The notes below the pieces were generated by a model. That model saw only the letters and a program-made list of their open reading frames with translations, was not told the DNA's origin and searched no databases. The translations under genes were made by a program, and so were the position numbers. 64,000 bases of DNA from Chloroflexaceae bacterium (lineage in GTDB: Bacteria; Chloroflexota; Chloroflexia; Chloroflexales; Chloroflexaceae), in NCBI GenBank assembly GCA_025057155.1, contig JANWYD010000011.1, forward strand, positions 124,001 through 188,000, given 5' to 3'. This document shows, one piece after another, positions 16,254 through 25,219 of this stretch (the stretch's first letter is position 1; the number at the start of each line of letters is the position of its first letter).

Positions 16254-18026
16254 ATGAAGCTGTTCCGCAGATCAATCATTCTGCTGGCGCTGATTCTGGC
16301 GGCATGCACTGGATCGCCGCCTGCCGCGCCCACTCCATCCTTACCTGCCGCCCCCGTGGCCGTGCGCTCCTCCACACCGCTTCCGGCGCCCACGGCGACA
16401 CCTCTGCCGTTGCCCGCGCCTGCGGTGAGCATGGTGACGGGGCCATCGCCGCCCGATCCCCTCTTCCATCCACTCCGGCTCAGCTACGAGCACAACTTCA
16501 ACGGCCCGGAAATCCAGGCTTTCCTCGAAGGGCGCGGCAGCCCGCTGGCGAGCGTGCGCTTTCAGGTTGGCGACCGTTCCCATTCGTTCAGCGAAGTGCT
16601 CGTGGGTCTGAGCAGTCTCTACAGCCTCAATCCCCGCCTGCTGCTCGCCCTGCTTGACCTGCAGAGCGGCCTGGTGAGCAGTGGCCGCGCCAGTCCCGAG
16701 CAACTGGCCTGGGCGATGGGCTACCGTGGCGATGGGGGCGGGCGGCGCGGGCTATACAACCAGATTCGCTGGGGCGCTCGCGAACTCCGCTGGGCCATCC
16801 GCGATTACACCATCCATGGCCCCGGCGCGCTGCCCCCGCTGACCTTCGCCGACGGGACGCAGCGAGAGGTGGCCGCTGATCTCCCCTTCAGCCGCTACGT
16901 GCTGGCGCGGGTGCTGGCGCCCACGGTATCGCCCGGCAGCCTCGGGGTGCGCCTCGACGGCCTGGTGGCCAGCTACGCGCGTCTCTTCGACGATCCACGC
17001 CTGCCGCCCGATGATTGGCCCGCGCCCGCTCTGCCCTTTCTGGCCCGACCCATGGAGCGTTCGTTCCCCGTAACTTCCTTTTTCGACCACGACACGCCTT
17101 TCCTACAAAAGAACGGTTCGCTGTTGACTTACTGGGGTCGCGCCGAGACTGACCTTGCCTTTGCCTATGATGGGCACACCGGCTGGGATTACGCCATGCA
17201 GCCTCCCGATAAAGTGCTTGCTGCCGCGGCTGGCGTGGTGACCTTCGCTGGCAACTCCGACGATGGCTGCGGCTCGCCGGCCCGCGCCGTGATCGTTGAC
17301 CATGGCAATGGCTACCGCACCCTCTACTGGCACCTTGCCAGCATTGCCGTCGCCGCCGGCCAGCCCGTGGCCCGCGGCGAGACGCTCGGCGTCGCGGGTG
17401 AGAGCGGTTGCGCCTTCGGCCCGCACCTGCACTTTCAGGTGCAGTACCTGGGCCGGGACGTTGACCCCTATGGCTGGTGCGGCGCCGAACCTGATCCCTG
17501 GGCCAGCGCGCTGGCAGGACAGGTGAGCCTCTGGCTCTGGGAAGATATGCCTTCGCCCTGTGGTCCGCCTCCGCCGGAGGTGATTGTGGTAGACGATGGC
17601 GGCCCTGGTTTCAGCAGCGCAGGCGCGTGGCAGGCGCACGACGTAGGCTACGGAGGCGGCTCGCGCTTCGCGCCGGGCAGCTTCGCCGGCAGCGCCGCGC
17701 GTCCCTGGCGCGCCGCTGCTCTGCGCGCTCCAGTCGTGGCGGTCTGGCGCCCCGCCTTGCCGCGCGCCGGGCGTTACCAGGTGCTGGCCTATGTGCCCTA
17801 CGCCCTCAACGGCCTCGACGAGACACGCGAGGCGCGCTACCTCGTGCGCCATCGCGACGGTGAGAGTCTGGTGGTGGCAAATCTCGAACGCGAGCGCAAC
17901 TGGTGGGTCGATCTGGGGGTCTACGACCTGGAACCAGGCGCGGCGCTGGTCAGCGCCAGCACTCTGGCCGGCGACGACCGCCGCGGCGTATGGGTTGACG
18001 CCGTTGCCTTCGTGCCCATAAAGTAA
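16254..18026 (+). CDS. Secreted M23 endopeptidase lipoprotein with golvesin-like domain
   Basis: A 590-residue exported lipoprotein. The signal peptide ends in ILAAC (lipidated C18), followed by a Pro/Thr/Ala-rich linker to about residue 70. A helical region follows (about 75-260), then a LytM/M23 zinc peptidase domain (about 300-405) with H308 and D312 in GHTGWDYA and H391/H393 in PHLHFQVQ. The C-terminal 445-590 resembles the golvesin/xanthan-lyase-type beta domain (FSSAGAWQAHDVGYGG ... YLVRHRDGES ... GVWVDAVAFVPIK). It probably cuts peptidoglycan cross-links or a cell-surface peptide. All four zinc and catalytic residues are present, so it is likely active. It is monocistronic. Confidence 0.9.
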   Translation: MKLFRRSIILLALILAACTGSPPAAPTPSLPAAPVAVRSSTPLPAPTATPLPLPAPAVSMVTGPSPPDPLFHPLRLSYEHNFNGPEIQAFLEGRGSPLASVRFQVGDRSHSFSEVLVGLSSLYSLNPRLLLALLDLQSGLVSSGRASPEQLAWAMGYRGDGGGRRGLYNQIRWGARELRWAIRDYTIHGPGALPPLTFADGTQREVAADLPFSRYVLARVLAPTVSPGSLGVRLDGLVASYARLFDDPRLPPDDWPAPALPFLARPMERSFPVTSFFDHDTPFLQKNGSLLTYWGRAETDLAFAYDGHTGWDYAMQPPDKVLAAAAGVVTFAGNSDDGCGSPARAVIVDHGNGYRTLYWHLASIAVAAGQPVARGETLGVAGESGCAFGPHLHFQVQYLGRDVDPYGWCGAEPDPWASALAGQVSLWLWEDMPSPCGPPPPEVIVVDDGGPGFSSAGAWQAHDVGYGGGSRFAPGSFAGSAARPWRAAALRAPVVAVWRPALPRAGRYQVLAYVPYALNGLDETREARYLVRHRDGESLVVANLERERNWWVDLGVYDLEPGAALVSASTLAGDDRRGVWVDAVAFVPIK

Positions 18027-18061
18027 AGGGCTGACACTGTGGCGCTGTGGCCGGAAGGAAG

Positions 18062-18098
18062 GTCATGCAGCGCAACCCTCCGGGTTGCGCTACATGAC
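18062..18098. terminator. Long hairpin between convergent genes
   Basis: GTCATG and AGCGCAACCC pair with GGGTTGCGCT and CATGAC, with a TCC loop and one mismatch. It separates the M23 gene (+) from the ABC permease (-). Confidence 0.6.
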
Positions 18099-18115
18099 TG
18101 ATTGCTCCATTCCCC

Positions 18116-18865
18116 CTACTGGCTGCTAAAAATCACATCCCGCCGCGACAGCGCATAGATGGAGAGGCCCAGCAACGAGGCGAGCAGCAGGGCCTGGGCC
18201 AGGAGATTGGCGAAGGCCGTGGGCGTGCTGTAATCGCGAGTCACCGCCAGTTGGAACCCGTAAAACGCCGGCACCAGCGGGCCTCCTACCAGCGCCTGTA
18301 TCGCCCGTAGCAGCGCCCGGCCCGTCTCGGGCAACGCTTCGAGCATTACCCCGCCGATGAAGTTGCTCGAAAAGGCCAGGGCGATCAGACCGAGCACCAG
18401 CAGGCGCCAGCCGGTCGAGAGGACCAGCGGTGAGAGCAGCAGCATCAATGCCGCGAGCAGCCCGATATTGAGGAACAGAGGCAGACTGCCGAGCAGCCAG
18501 TCGCCCGGACCCATATCCACCGGGCGGTTCAGCAGCGCTGCTCCGAGGCTCAGCAGCCCATAGGCGCCAGACACGATGGCGCAGGCGCTCAGGAAGAGAC
18601 CAAGCAGGTAGGCCCCGCGTCCGATCCCGTGCGCCAGGGGCACGTAACTCTGTGGACGGTCGCCCAGGCTGATGATGATTGCCGTAGTGTAGAGGGTCAG
18701 CACCGGGGTGAATATTCCCAGCGCGCTGAAGAAATACTGCGCGTTCATCGGGCGGCGGAGAAATACGAAGTACATCGCGAGCGTGGCGATAATTTCAATC
18801 GCCACCCGACCCGATCGCAGATATTCTAGCAAGGTAAATCCGGTAAAACGGAATAGACGTTGCAT
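18116..18865 (-). CDS. ABC-2 type membrane permease
   Basis: A 249-residue integral membrane protein with about six hydrophobic segments and short loops, the layout of ABC-2 type exporter permeases. It starts MQRLFRFTGFTLLEYLRSGR and has no catalytic motif. It follows the ATPase gene at 18966-20042 by 100 bp on the same strand, so the two probably form one exporter. The substrate is unknown. It is the last gene of the hydrogenase-like operon. Confidence 0.8.
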   Translation of the reverse strand: MQRLFRFTGFTLLEYLRSGRVAIEIIATLAMYFVFLRRPMNAQYFFSALGIFTPVLTLYTTAIIISLGDRPQSYVPLAHGIGRGAYLLGLFLSACAIVSGAYGLLSLGAALLNRPVDMGPGDWLLGSLPLFLNIGLLAALMLLLSPLVLSTGWRLLVLGLIALAFSSNFIGGVMLEALPETGRALLRAIQALVGGPLVPAFYGFQLAVTRDYSTPTAFANLLAQALLLASLLGLSIYALSRRDVIFSSQ

Positions 18866-18965
18866 CAGACCTGTCCTGACCCTGCCCTCCTACTCGCGCG
18901 CGGGCGAGAAGCGGAGAAAGAAGTTGATCACGGGGCGGTAAATCCGAACACGTACCCGCGGGCGT

Positions 18966-20042
18966 TCACCGTCGGCTATCTGTCTCCCTATTGGTTTCGC
19001 TGCGGCCCAGCAGTTCTCTGAGGAGTGTATCGCTCTCACCGGGGCGCTCGTTGGCAGGCGGTGGCGGGGCAGGCGGCGCTACGAGCGCATCGGGGCCCAA
19101 CGAGGGCGGCAACACGCCACGGGCCTCGGCGCTGGTTGGCGGCGCGCTGTGCAAAGCCCAGAGATACAGGCGCTCCAGGGGACTCTCCAGCGGTTCAAGG
19201 GCCATAATCGTCACGTCGGCGTCGAGGAGCATCCGCAACACGGTTGCCTGCAACGCGGGCGTGTTGGGGCTAAGACGCACGCCCTGGGCATCGCAGCGCA
19301 CATTGCCGCCCAGACTCTCCAGTTGCGCCTGCAGCTCCGGATCAAGCTCGCTAACGCGGATGCGCACGCTGTTAGCCACGTCCCGCAGGTCGCACATCCG
19401 CGCCTCGGCGGCAATGCGCCCGCCCGCCAGCACGCCCACCCGGTCGCAGAGTAGTTCCACCTCCTGCAAGTAGTGGGTGCAGAGAAAGATAGTATGGCCG
19501 CGATCCCGCACGCTGGCGAGCAGTTCAATCACTTCACGCTGCCCGGCCAGATCGAGGCCGCTGGTCGGCTCGTCAATCAGCAGCAGGTCCGGGTCGCTCA
19601 ACAGCGCCTGTGCGACGCCGAGACGCTGGAGCATGCCTTTGGAGTAGGTGCCGAGGCTGCGGTCGGCGGCCGCCAGTAACCCTACAGTTGCCAGTTCCCG
19701 TTCGACGCGCTCGCGCAGGGTCACCCCGCTCAGGCCGCTGAATTGTCCCAGAAAGCGCAGGTATTCGCGAGCAGTGTAGCGGGTGTGATACCGTTGCCGT
19801 TCGGGAATGTAGCCGATACGCGGGCGTACCCGTTCCAGATTCGCGCTGCCGAGGAGGCGGAGGCGCCCCTGATTGGGCCGCAGGAAGCCCATCATCAGAT
19901 GGATGAGCGTCGTTTTCCCGGCCCCGTTTGGCCCGAGGAGTCCATAAACCTCTCCCGCCGCGACGCGCAGGTTCAGCGCCTGCAGCACCGGCAGGCTGCC
20001 ATAGGCTTTATGCAACTCCTCGATCTCAATGACGTTGCTCAC
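18966..20042 (-). CDS. ABC transporter ATP-binding protein
   Basis: A 358-residue ATPase with Walker A GPNGAGKTT, Q-loop IPERQ, a signature variant YSKGMLQRLGVAQALL, Walker B LLLIDEPTSGLD and H-loop CTHYLQE. It is close to CcmA/NatA-type export ATPases. A C-terminal regulatory region (about 230-310) is followed by a proline-rich tail (about 315-358). The GTG start at 20042 overlaps the stop of the NuoH-like gene by 4 bp (GTGA) and has AGGAA just upstream, so translation is coupled to the membrane complex. The pair with the permease downstream is clear, the cargo is not. Confidence 0.88.
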   Translation of the reverse strand: MSNVIEIEELHKAYGSLPVLQALNLRVAAGEVYGLLGPNGAGKTTLIHLMMGFLRPNQGRLRLLGSANLERVRPRIGYIPERQRYHTRYTAREYLRFLGQFSGLSGVTLRERVERELATVGLLAAADRSLGTYSKGMLQRLGVAQALLSDPDLLLIDEPTSGLDLAGQREVIELLASVRDRGHTIFLCTHYLQEVELLCDRVGVLAGGRIAAEARMCDLRDVANSVRIRVSELDPELQAQLESLGGNVRCDAQGVRLSPNTPALQATVLRMLLDADVTIMALEPLESPLERLYLWALHSAPPTSAEARGVLPPSLGPDALVAPPAPPPPANERPGESDTLLRELLGRSETNRETDSRR

Positions 20043-20878
20043 GTGTTCCTCAATAACCGCTCGGCCACGCTCAGGACCGCCAGCGCGACGGCCGCCAGTG
20101 GCAGCGCCCACGCCAGGCCCAGCCGCAGGGCGTCGGGCAGCGAGAGCCTGGGAATGCGCCCTTCGACGCGGCGCAGGATCAGGCCAATGCACACGAAGCC
20201 GGCGCCGGCCACCAGCAATCCCAGGCCGGGGAAGCCTGCCCCTACCGGAAACCCGGCGACCACGATCGCCCCCAGGAGCGCTCCCGCGCGCACGTCACGG
20301 GCCCAGGCGTCCAGGGCGCGCGGCGCTTCTGGCAGCCCCGCCACGGCGCCTCCCGGAGTGATGCTCTCCTCAGTTCCAAAGGGCCCCCAGCCCGTCGCTG
20401 CGGGAAAGACCAGCAGCGCCACTGCCAGGGCCAGCACATGCCCCGGCGTAGTGGCGACGCGCCAGTCGGCGTGCGCCGCCAGGGCCGGGCCGAGCGCCAG
20501 CCAGATCACTGCCCGCGCCAGCACCCCCAGTTGGGCCTCGCGGATGGCCGCCCGCGCCACGGTGGGCAGGCCGGTTGCCAGGGCCGGTATCAGGGGCAGG
20601 AGAAAGGCCAGTTCAAAACCAGCCCAGGCCCACGGCCACGCCGCCACGCCGGAGAGCGGGTGCAGCGGCCAGGGCAGCATGGCCAGGGCCAACCCGGCGC
20701 CGACGACGCTTCCTATCGCGGCCACCCCCTCCTGAGAGGCGAATCCCGCCCCCACGGGCCAGCGCGCGCGACCGCGGGCCAGCAGTCCAAACAACGCTCC
20801 CAGCCCGATGGCCGTCAGCAAGCCAGGATAGATCGCCCCCGCCACCAGCAGCGCCAGCCATTCCATGTCGCTCTTCAC
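20039..20878 (-). CDS. NuoH/EchB-like membrane subunit (divergent)
   Basis: A 279-residue hydrophobic protein with about eight membrane segments. Position in the operon and the cytoplasmic segment WGPFGTEESITPGGAVAGLPEAPRAL suggest the NuoH/HyfC/EchB family, the quinone- or proton-channel subunit next to the catalytic module. The usual NuoH acidic loop (around DLPEAE) is not clearly kept, so this is a weak family call. The GTG start at 20878 is two bases after the preceding stop. ATG 20866 (with GAAGAG upstream) is an equally good start. It overlaps the ABC ATPase gene by 4 bp. Confidence 0.65.
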   Translation of the reverse strand: MKSDMEWLALLVAGAIYPGLLTAIGLGALFGLLARGRARWPVGAGFASQEGVAAIGSVVGAGLALAMLPWPLHPLSGVAAWPWAWAGFELAFLLPLIPALATGLPTVARAAIREAQLGVLARAVIWLALGPALAAHADWRVATTPGHVLALAVALLVFPAATGWGPFGTEESITPGGAVAGLPEAPRALDAWARDVRAGALLGAIVVAGFPVGAGFPGLGLLVAGAGFVCIGLILRRVEGRIPRLSLPDALRLGLAWALPLAAVALAVLSVAERLLRNT

Positions 20879-20880
20879 CG

Positions 20881-22332
20881 CTACAGGGCCCGCAGGAACG
20901 CCAGCCCGCGGATGGCCTCGTCAATCGTCGCCAGCAACGGTTGCGGGTACAGGCCAATTCCCAGGCACAGCACCAGCAACACCAGCGTCAGGACCGCCGT
21001 CGAGCGCGGTTCCGGCGCGAGCTGCCGGGGCGCCGGGCGGTCCAGATCGGTTTCGCCCAGCAATGCCGGCTCAACCTCTCCCTGAACTTCCGAAGGGCCA
21101 AGCAGATGCTCCGCGACGACGCGGGCCAGTCCGAGACCTGCCAGCAGCGTTGCCAGCACCAGGAGCAGCAGTTCGACCCATCCGCGCTGGGCCGCGGCCT
21201 GGTAGATCAGGATCTGGCTCATTGCCCCGTTGAGCGGCGGCAAACCGACAAGCCCCAGGCCCCCGACCAGAAACCCGGCGCCGGCCACCGGCCAGCGGCG
21301 CAGCAAGTCGCGGCGCGCCACACCCGGCGAGCGGCCATCGGGCCGTTCCAGCAACCCTAGACTGATGAACAGCAGGGTTACCGCCAGGGTCTGATTGAGC
21401 GCCCCAAAGATGGCCCCCGCCAGCCCGATGCTTGATACCGATGCCAGACCATAGAATACCATACCACAATTGTAGAGAATAAGATAGGCCAGCGTGCGGC
21501 GCAGCGCGGCTGGCCCGACGGCCAGCAGGCCCCCGGCCAGGGCGCTGACGATCGCCCCCAGCCGCATAACGCCATGGGCGCTTTCGCTATCCAGGAGCAG
21601 GGTCGGATAACTCTGGAAGACCAGGATCAGCACCAGCAGGCTGGTGGTATTGAGGAGCGTGATGATGAGCGCCGCTACCAGCGGTTCAGCGTAATCCACC
21701 AGATGGGTCAGCCAGGTATGAAACGGGATCAGCGCGAGCCGCAACGCAAAGCCCACCACCAGAAGGGCCAGAATGAAGCGCGCGAGTGAGATGCGTCCGG
21801 GCAGTTCGCCTGGTCGGTAGATGTCGGTGAGGACGAATGCGATGTACATGAGCACTGCGGCCACGCTCATCAACACAAGGTACTTTAGCGCTGCAGCGAT
21901 CGCCTGCGCGCCCACCAGGTTGCTGGCCCCTGCCGGCAGATCCACAATCGCCAGTACCGCCGTCAACCCTGTTACCGCCAGCAGGAGCGTAGTGATGAAC
22001 GGATCTTGCAGCAGCAACACTGTACACACCTGCGAAAGAATGAGCAGGGCGATGGGGATAAAGTTTTCACCGTGCGGCAGGTGCCAGGCCCCGATCATCG
22101 CGAAGCCGCCGATGGTCAGGAACAGCAGCATAAAGACCCGGTTGAGCGGGCTGAGCGTCAGCGTCACTCCCAGGAAGCGCGTCGGGTCGTCAACGGGGAT
22201 CTGCATCGCGATCAGGAGTTGCGCCAGGACTGTGCCCAGGGCCGCGAAAATCACCAGTTCGGTCTGGCGTCGGAGCACAAAAGTGCTTGCGGCCATTGTT
22301 AACGGGAAGAAGATCAACAGCAGGTAGGTCAT
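20881..22332 (-). CDS. NuoN/NuoM-type antiporter-like membrane subunit
   Basis: A 483-residue protein with about 14 membrane segments, of the proton-conducting transporter family shared by complex I and membrane-bound hydrogenases. LIPFHTWLTHLVDYAEPLVAALI corresponds to the conserved 'PfHxWLpdAh..AP..vsA' helix. LRRTLAYLILYNCGMVFYG corresponds to the 'LKrllAyss...G' helix. The lysines that carry protons at these places in NuoM/N are replaced (K to N and K to R by my alignment). A C-terminal soluble tail is followed by a last membrane helix. It lies in an operon with neighbours on both sides. Confidence 0.82.
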   Translation of the reverse strand: MTYLLLIFFPLTMAASTFVLRRQTELVIFAALGTVLAQLLIAMQIPVDDPTRFLGVTLTLSPLNRVFMLLFLTIGGFAMIGAWHLPHGENFIPIALLILSQVCTVLLLQDPFITTLLLAVTGLTAVLAIVDLPAGASNLVGAQAIAAALKYLVLMSVAAVLMYIAFVLTDIYRPGELPGRISLARFILALLVVGFALRLALIPFHTWLTHLVDYAEPLVAALIITLLNTTSLLVLILVFQSYPTLLLDSESAHGVMRLGAIVSALAGGLLAVGPAALRRTLAYLILYNCGMVFYGLASVSSIGLAGAIFGALNQTLAVTLLFISLGLLERPDGRSPGVARRDLLRRWPVAGAGFLVGGLGLVGLPPLNGAMSQILIYQAAAQRGWVELLLLVLATLLAGLGLARVVAEHLLGPSEVQGEVEPALLGETDLDRPAPRQLAPEPRSTAVLTLVLLVLCLGIGLYPQPLLATIDEAIRGLAFLRAL

Positions 22333-22406
22333 AGCTGCCTGAAGGGAGGTTCCGGGAGGGCGTATCCCTCCAGGAGAAACCGGATAACCTGGTGGTCGGG
22401 CCAGGC

Positions 22407-23132
22407 TTAACGCTCATACAATACGCTGAGTTCCAGCGTCTTCAGGCGTCCATACAGCAAACCGCTCAGATAAGCAATCGCCAGGGCCAGGAGGATATTG
22501 AAGGCGCTCAGCAACGCCAGTGGGGCGACGTTCAGACCACTGGCCTCGGGAGTGCTGATCACGGCGGTGTAGAGGAGGTCAATTGCGCTGGCGCACAGCA
22601 GCAATCCCAGCCCGATCTTTAACAGGTCGCTGGCCGTTGCAATCGTCAACAGACCGGTCAGCGTCAGCCAGTACCAGGCAAAATCAATCCCCTCGGACGG
22701 CGCGATCGGATAGATGCGCGGCAGGGCCAGGCTGGCCAGCAGCGCCAGCACCCCCGACCAGAAGGGCACCACATAGTCGCTGAGCTGGAAGGGCGTGCTG
22801 GCCCGTTGCCGCTGGGCCGCCCGCGCTGCGCGTCGCAGTTCAGCCAGGCCGAATTCGTCGAGGTTCTCCAGACCATACTCTCGCGAGAAGGTTAATGCCG
22901 TGATCGTCAGAATGAGGGTCACGGCGATCCCGCAGATCAACTTCACCAGCACCAGGGTGCTGACCTCCAGGCCCAGGAAGCGCAGATCCGGAGCGACGAA
23001 ACGCTGCTGGGCCAGAAACAGCGCCAGGGCGATATTGTTGAGCAGAAGGGCCGGGAACGTTAACCGCCAGTCGCGAAACAGCAAGATCACCGCTGCGGTG
23101 GCGCCGATCCCGATAAGCAACCAGTTAATCAT
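22407..23132 (-). CDS. HyfE/NuoK-like membrane subunit
   Basis: A 241-residue protein with about seven membrane segments. The C-terminal half (SAIDLLYTAVISTPEASGLNVAPLALLSAFNILLALAIAYL) resembles HyfE and NuoK-type subunits of hydrogenase-4 complexes. A charged cytoplasmic loop near 90-115 (ENLDEFGLAELRRAARAAQRQR) joins the two halves. The start is placed at ATG 23132, because the longer reading to 23171 adds a charged non-membrane stretch. It is the third gene of the operon. Confidence 0.75.
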   Translation of the reverse strand: MINWLLIGIGATAAVILLFRDWRLTFPALLLNNIALALFLAQQRFVAPDLRFLGLEVSTLVLVKLICGIAVTLILTITALTFSREYGLENLDEFGLAELRRAARAAQRQRASTPFQLSDYVVPFWSGVLALLASLALPRIYPIAPSEGIDFAWYWLTLTGLLTIATASDLLKIGLGLLLCASAIDLLYTAVISTPEASGLNVAPLALLSAFNILLALAIAYLSGLLYGRLKTLELSVLYER

Positions 23133-23209
23133 ATGTTTACTTGCCCCCCTCAGCAGAGGTTCGTAGTGCAACCCTTCGGCTTGCAGACGCTCATCTTCTC
23201 ATCATAATA

Positions 23210-24904
23210 TTAACGGGCCATGAGCAGCATAATCGTCAGTAGCGCCGCCAGCACGCCCAGAAGGTAGTAGCGCTGTTCGAACAGCGTGAGCGGAACGCGC
23301 AGGAGGTCACTGGCTCGCTGGAGAGCCGCCCAGGCTCCTTGCAGCAACGGCATTAGCCGGGCAAGCCCCCTTAGCGGCCACAATGCAGCGCCCAACCCCT
23401 CGGGCGCCAGCCACGCCGGTTCTTCGTCGGGGTCGCGCTCCAGGGCGCGACCAGAAGCGGCATGCGCCATTAGCAGCCCTGGCGCCGCCAGGAGGATGCC
23501 CGCGACAATCGCCGCGCCCTGGATCGCCGGCGCGACCGGCGCTTCGCCTGGCCAGAGAACCCGGAGGAGTTGCGGCGCAACTCCCAGCGCCAGCAAGACG
23601 CCGCCCCCTACTCCCAGCGGGAAGGCGTCCGTCCACGACCCCTGCCGCGGAGCAACCCTGGCCGAGCTGAGCAACGCCGCCAGGGGGGTGATCAGGGCCA
23701 GCGTCAGCAGCACCGATGCAGCCAGAATCAGCGCCACCAGCCATGGTTGCTCTTCCTGCGCGGGTTGCAGCAGCCATAGCCGTCCCCAGAATCCCCACAG
23801 TGGCGGCAGTCCCAGGCTTGCCAGCATCCCGGCGGCCCAGGCCGCGGCTGCCAGGCGTGGCGCCCGGCCCATGGCCGTGTAGTCATCGCTGCCGGTTTGT
23901 TGCTCAAGGATTGCCGCGGCGCTCGCGGCCACGACGGAACCCGGCAAAAGACCCAGGAGCAAGCTCACCCCCGCCAGGACCCCGCGCGGGGCCGCGAGGC
24001 CCGCCGCGGCCACGATCAGAGCCGCCTGGAACCCCCAGGTCCAGTTCAGAATCGCCCGCAGCCGCCGCTCTCCCAGGGCCCCGGCCGCGCTGGCCAGCGC
24101 GCCGAGGCCGCCGATGAGGCTGATGGTCACCCCCCAGGCAGGCGGCAGGGAAGGCAGCGTGGCGGCGCTCCGCAGTAACCAGCCCAGCGCCGCAGCGGGC
24201 GCAGCCAGCCCGAAGAGCAGGGCCCCCAGGGGCGCCGGCGCCAGCGCCGCCTCGTCGCGCACCCACAGCAGCGGCGCGCAGCCTGCCAGTCCCAGGACTG
24301 CCAGCACCCCGCCCGCCGCCGCCGGCCACGCGGGTAACTGTCCCGCGCCCAGAGGCGGCGCCGCGACCAGCAAGGAAACCATCAGCACCAGGCTTGCGCC
24401 GAGGCCGGTCGCAACCAGCAGTGGCGGCGCCTCGCTCTGGGCCGTGGCGCCGCTCGCCCGCAGCGCGCCGTAACCGGCAATCGCCACGAGCGACCAGGCC
24501 AGGGGTTGCGCCAGGGAGAGCGGAGGTGTAGTAACGCTCAACAGGGCCGCTGCCAGAGCGATCGTCGCCCAGGCGAACACCCCGCCGAAGCCCCGCACGC
24601 CTGGAGGAGTCGCGCCGGCCAGACTCAGCAGCGCCATGCCGCCCCCGCCAAGCAGCGTCACGGCAATACTTCGTTCCACGCCGCCGAGAGCAGGCCAGAA
24701 ACTGAAACGCGCCTCACCGATGATGAACGCCTCACCTGGCGTCTGATCCGCGACGCGCGCTGGCATCAGCAGCACGAGCGCCGCTGCGACGAACATCGCA
24801 GCGCCTGCCGCAATGCCCAGGCGCCGGGTCGGTATGAGCCGGTTCAGCCCGAAGGCAAGCGCGGCGACCGCCAGCAGGAGACTGAAGGGTGCGATAAGCA
24901 GCAT
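23210..24904 (-). CDS. NuoL/HyfB-like antiporter-type membrane subunit (divergent)
   Basis: A 564-residue, very hydrophobic protein with about 14-15 membrane segments. The helix CAPLLWVRDEAALAPAPLGALL matches the conserved antiporter-family helix, and ERRLRAILNWTWGFQAALIV matches the following conserved helix with K replaced by R. The C-terminal end (LTLFEQRYYLLGVLAALLTIMLLMAR) is like the tail of HyfB/EchA-type subunits. The composition is unusually rich in Ala, Leu and Gly. Together with 20881-22332 it would form the membrane arm of an Ech-like complex. Confidence 0.78.
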   Translation of the reverse strand: MLLIAPFSLLLAVAALAFGLNRLIPTRRLGIAAGAAMFVAAALVLLMPARVADQTPGEAFIIGEARFSFWPALGGVERSIAVTLLGGGGMALLSLAGATPPGVRGFGGVFAWATIALAAALLSVTTPPLSLAQPLAWSLVAIAGYGALRASGATAQSEAPPLLVATGLGASLVLMVSLLVAAPPLGAGQLPAWPAAAGGVLAVLGLAGCAPLLWVRDEAALAPAPLGALLFGLAAPAAALGWLLRSAATLPSLPPAWGVTISLIGGLGALASAAGALGERRLRAILNWTWGFQAALIVAAAGLAAPRGVLAGVSLLLGLLPGSVVAASAAAILEQQTGSDDYTAMGRAPRLAAAAWAAGMLASLGLPPLWGFWGRLWLLQPAQEEQPWLVALILAASVLLTLALITPLAALLSSARVAPRQGSWTDAFPLGVGGGVLLALGVAPQLLRVLWPGEAPVAPAIQGAAIVAGILLAAPGLLMAHAASGRALERDPDEEPAWLAPEGLGAALWPLRGLARLMPLLQGAWAALQRASDLLRVPLTLFEQRYYLLGVLAALLTIMLLMAR

Positions 24905-25062
24905 AGCAATCGGTTTCTATCCGCACCTGTTGGAAGAATCCGGCGAAGCTTCGCCCTTCCACGAGAATTCGTCAGAAAAGGCAGGCCGGCCCCGGAGGAT
25001 TTCTCAGGTGTAGGGTTTTTCGAGCGAGAAGCGGTTTTCGGCATTCCAATGCGCTTACAATC

Positions 25063-25168
25063 CTCACCCTCCCGTCCCCCTCTCCGTGAGCGGGAGAGGG
25101 GGGAGTTGGGCGTCCCAATGCCCCGGATGGCGCATGCGACGCGAGCATGCGCCGGAAAACCCCACACC
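25063..25168 (-). repeat. Dispersed repeat, family R3 copy 1
   Basis: Contains CCCTCTCCGTGAGCGGGAGA (an inverted repeat) followed by GTCCCAATGCCCCGGATGGC and GCATGCGAC. A copy of the same block lies inside the glycosyltransferase gene at 57653-57752. It occupies most of the 315-bp gap 24905-25219, which holds no gene. Confidence 0.7.
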
Positions 25169-25219
25169 TGACAACCCTGGAGGATTGGGGAGAGCGAAGC
25201 CATTCCGGGAAATGTGCGT

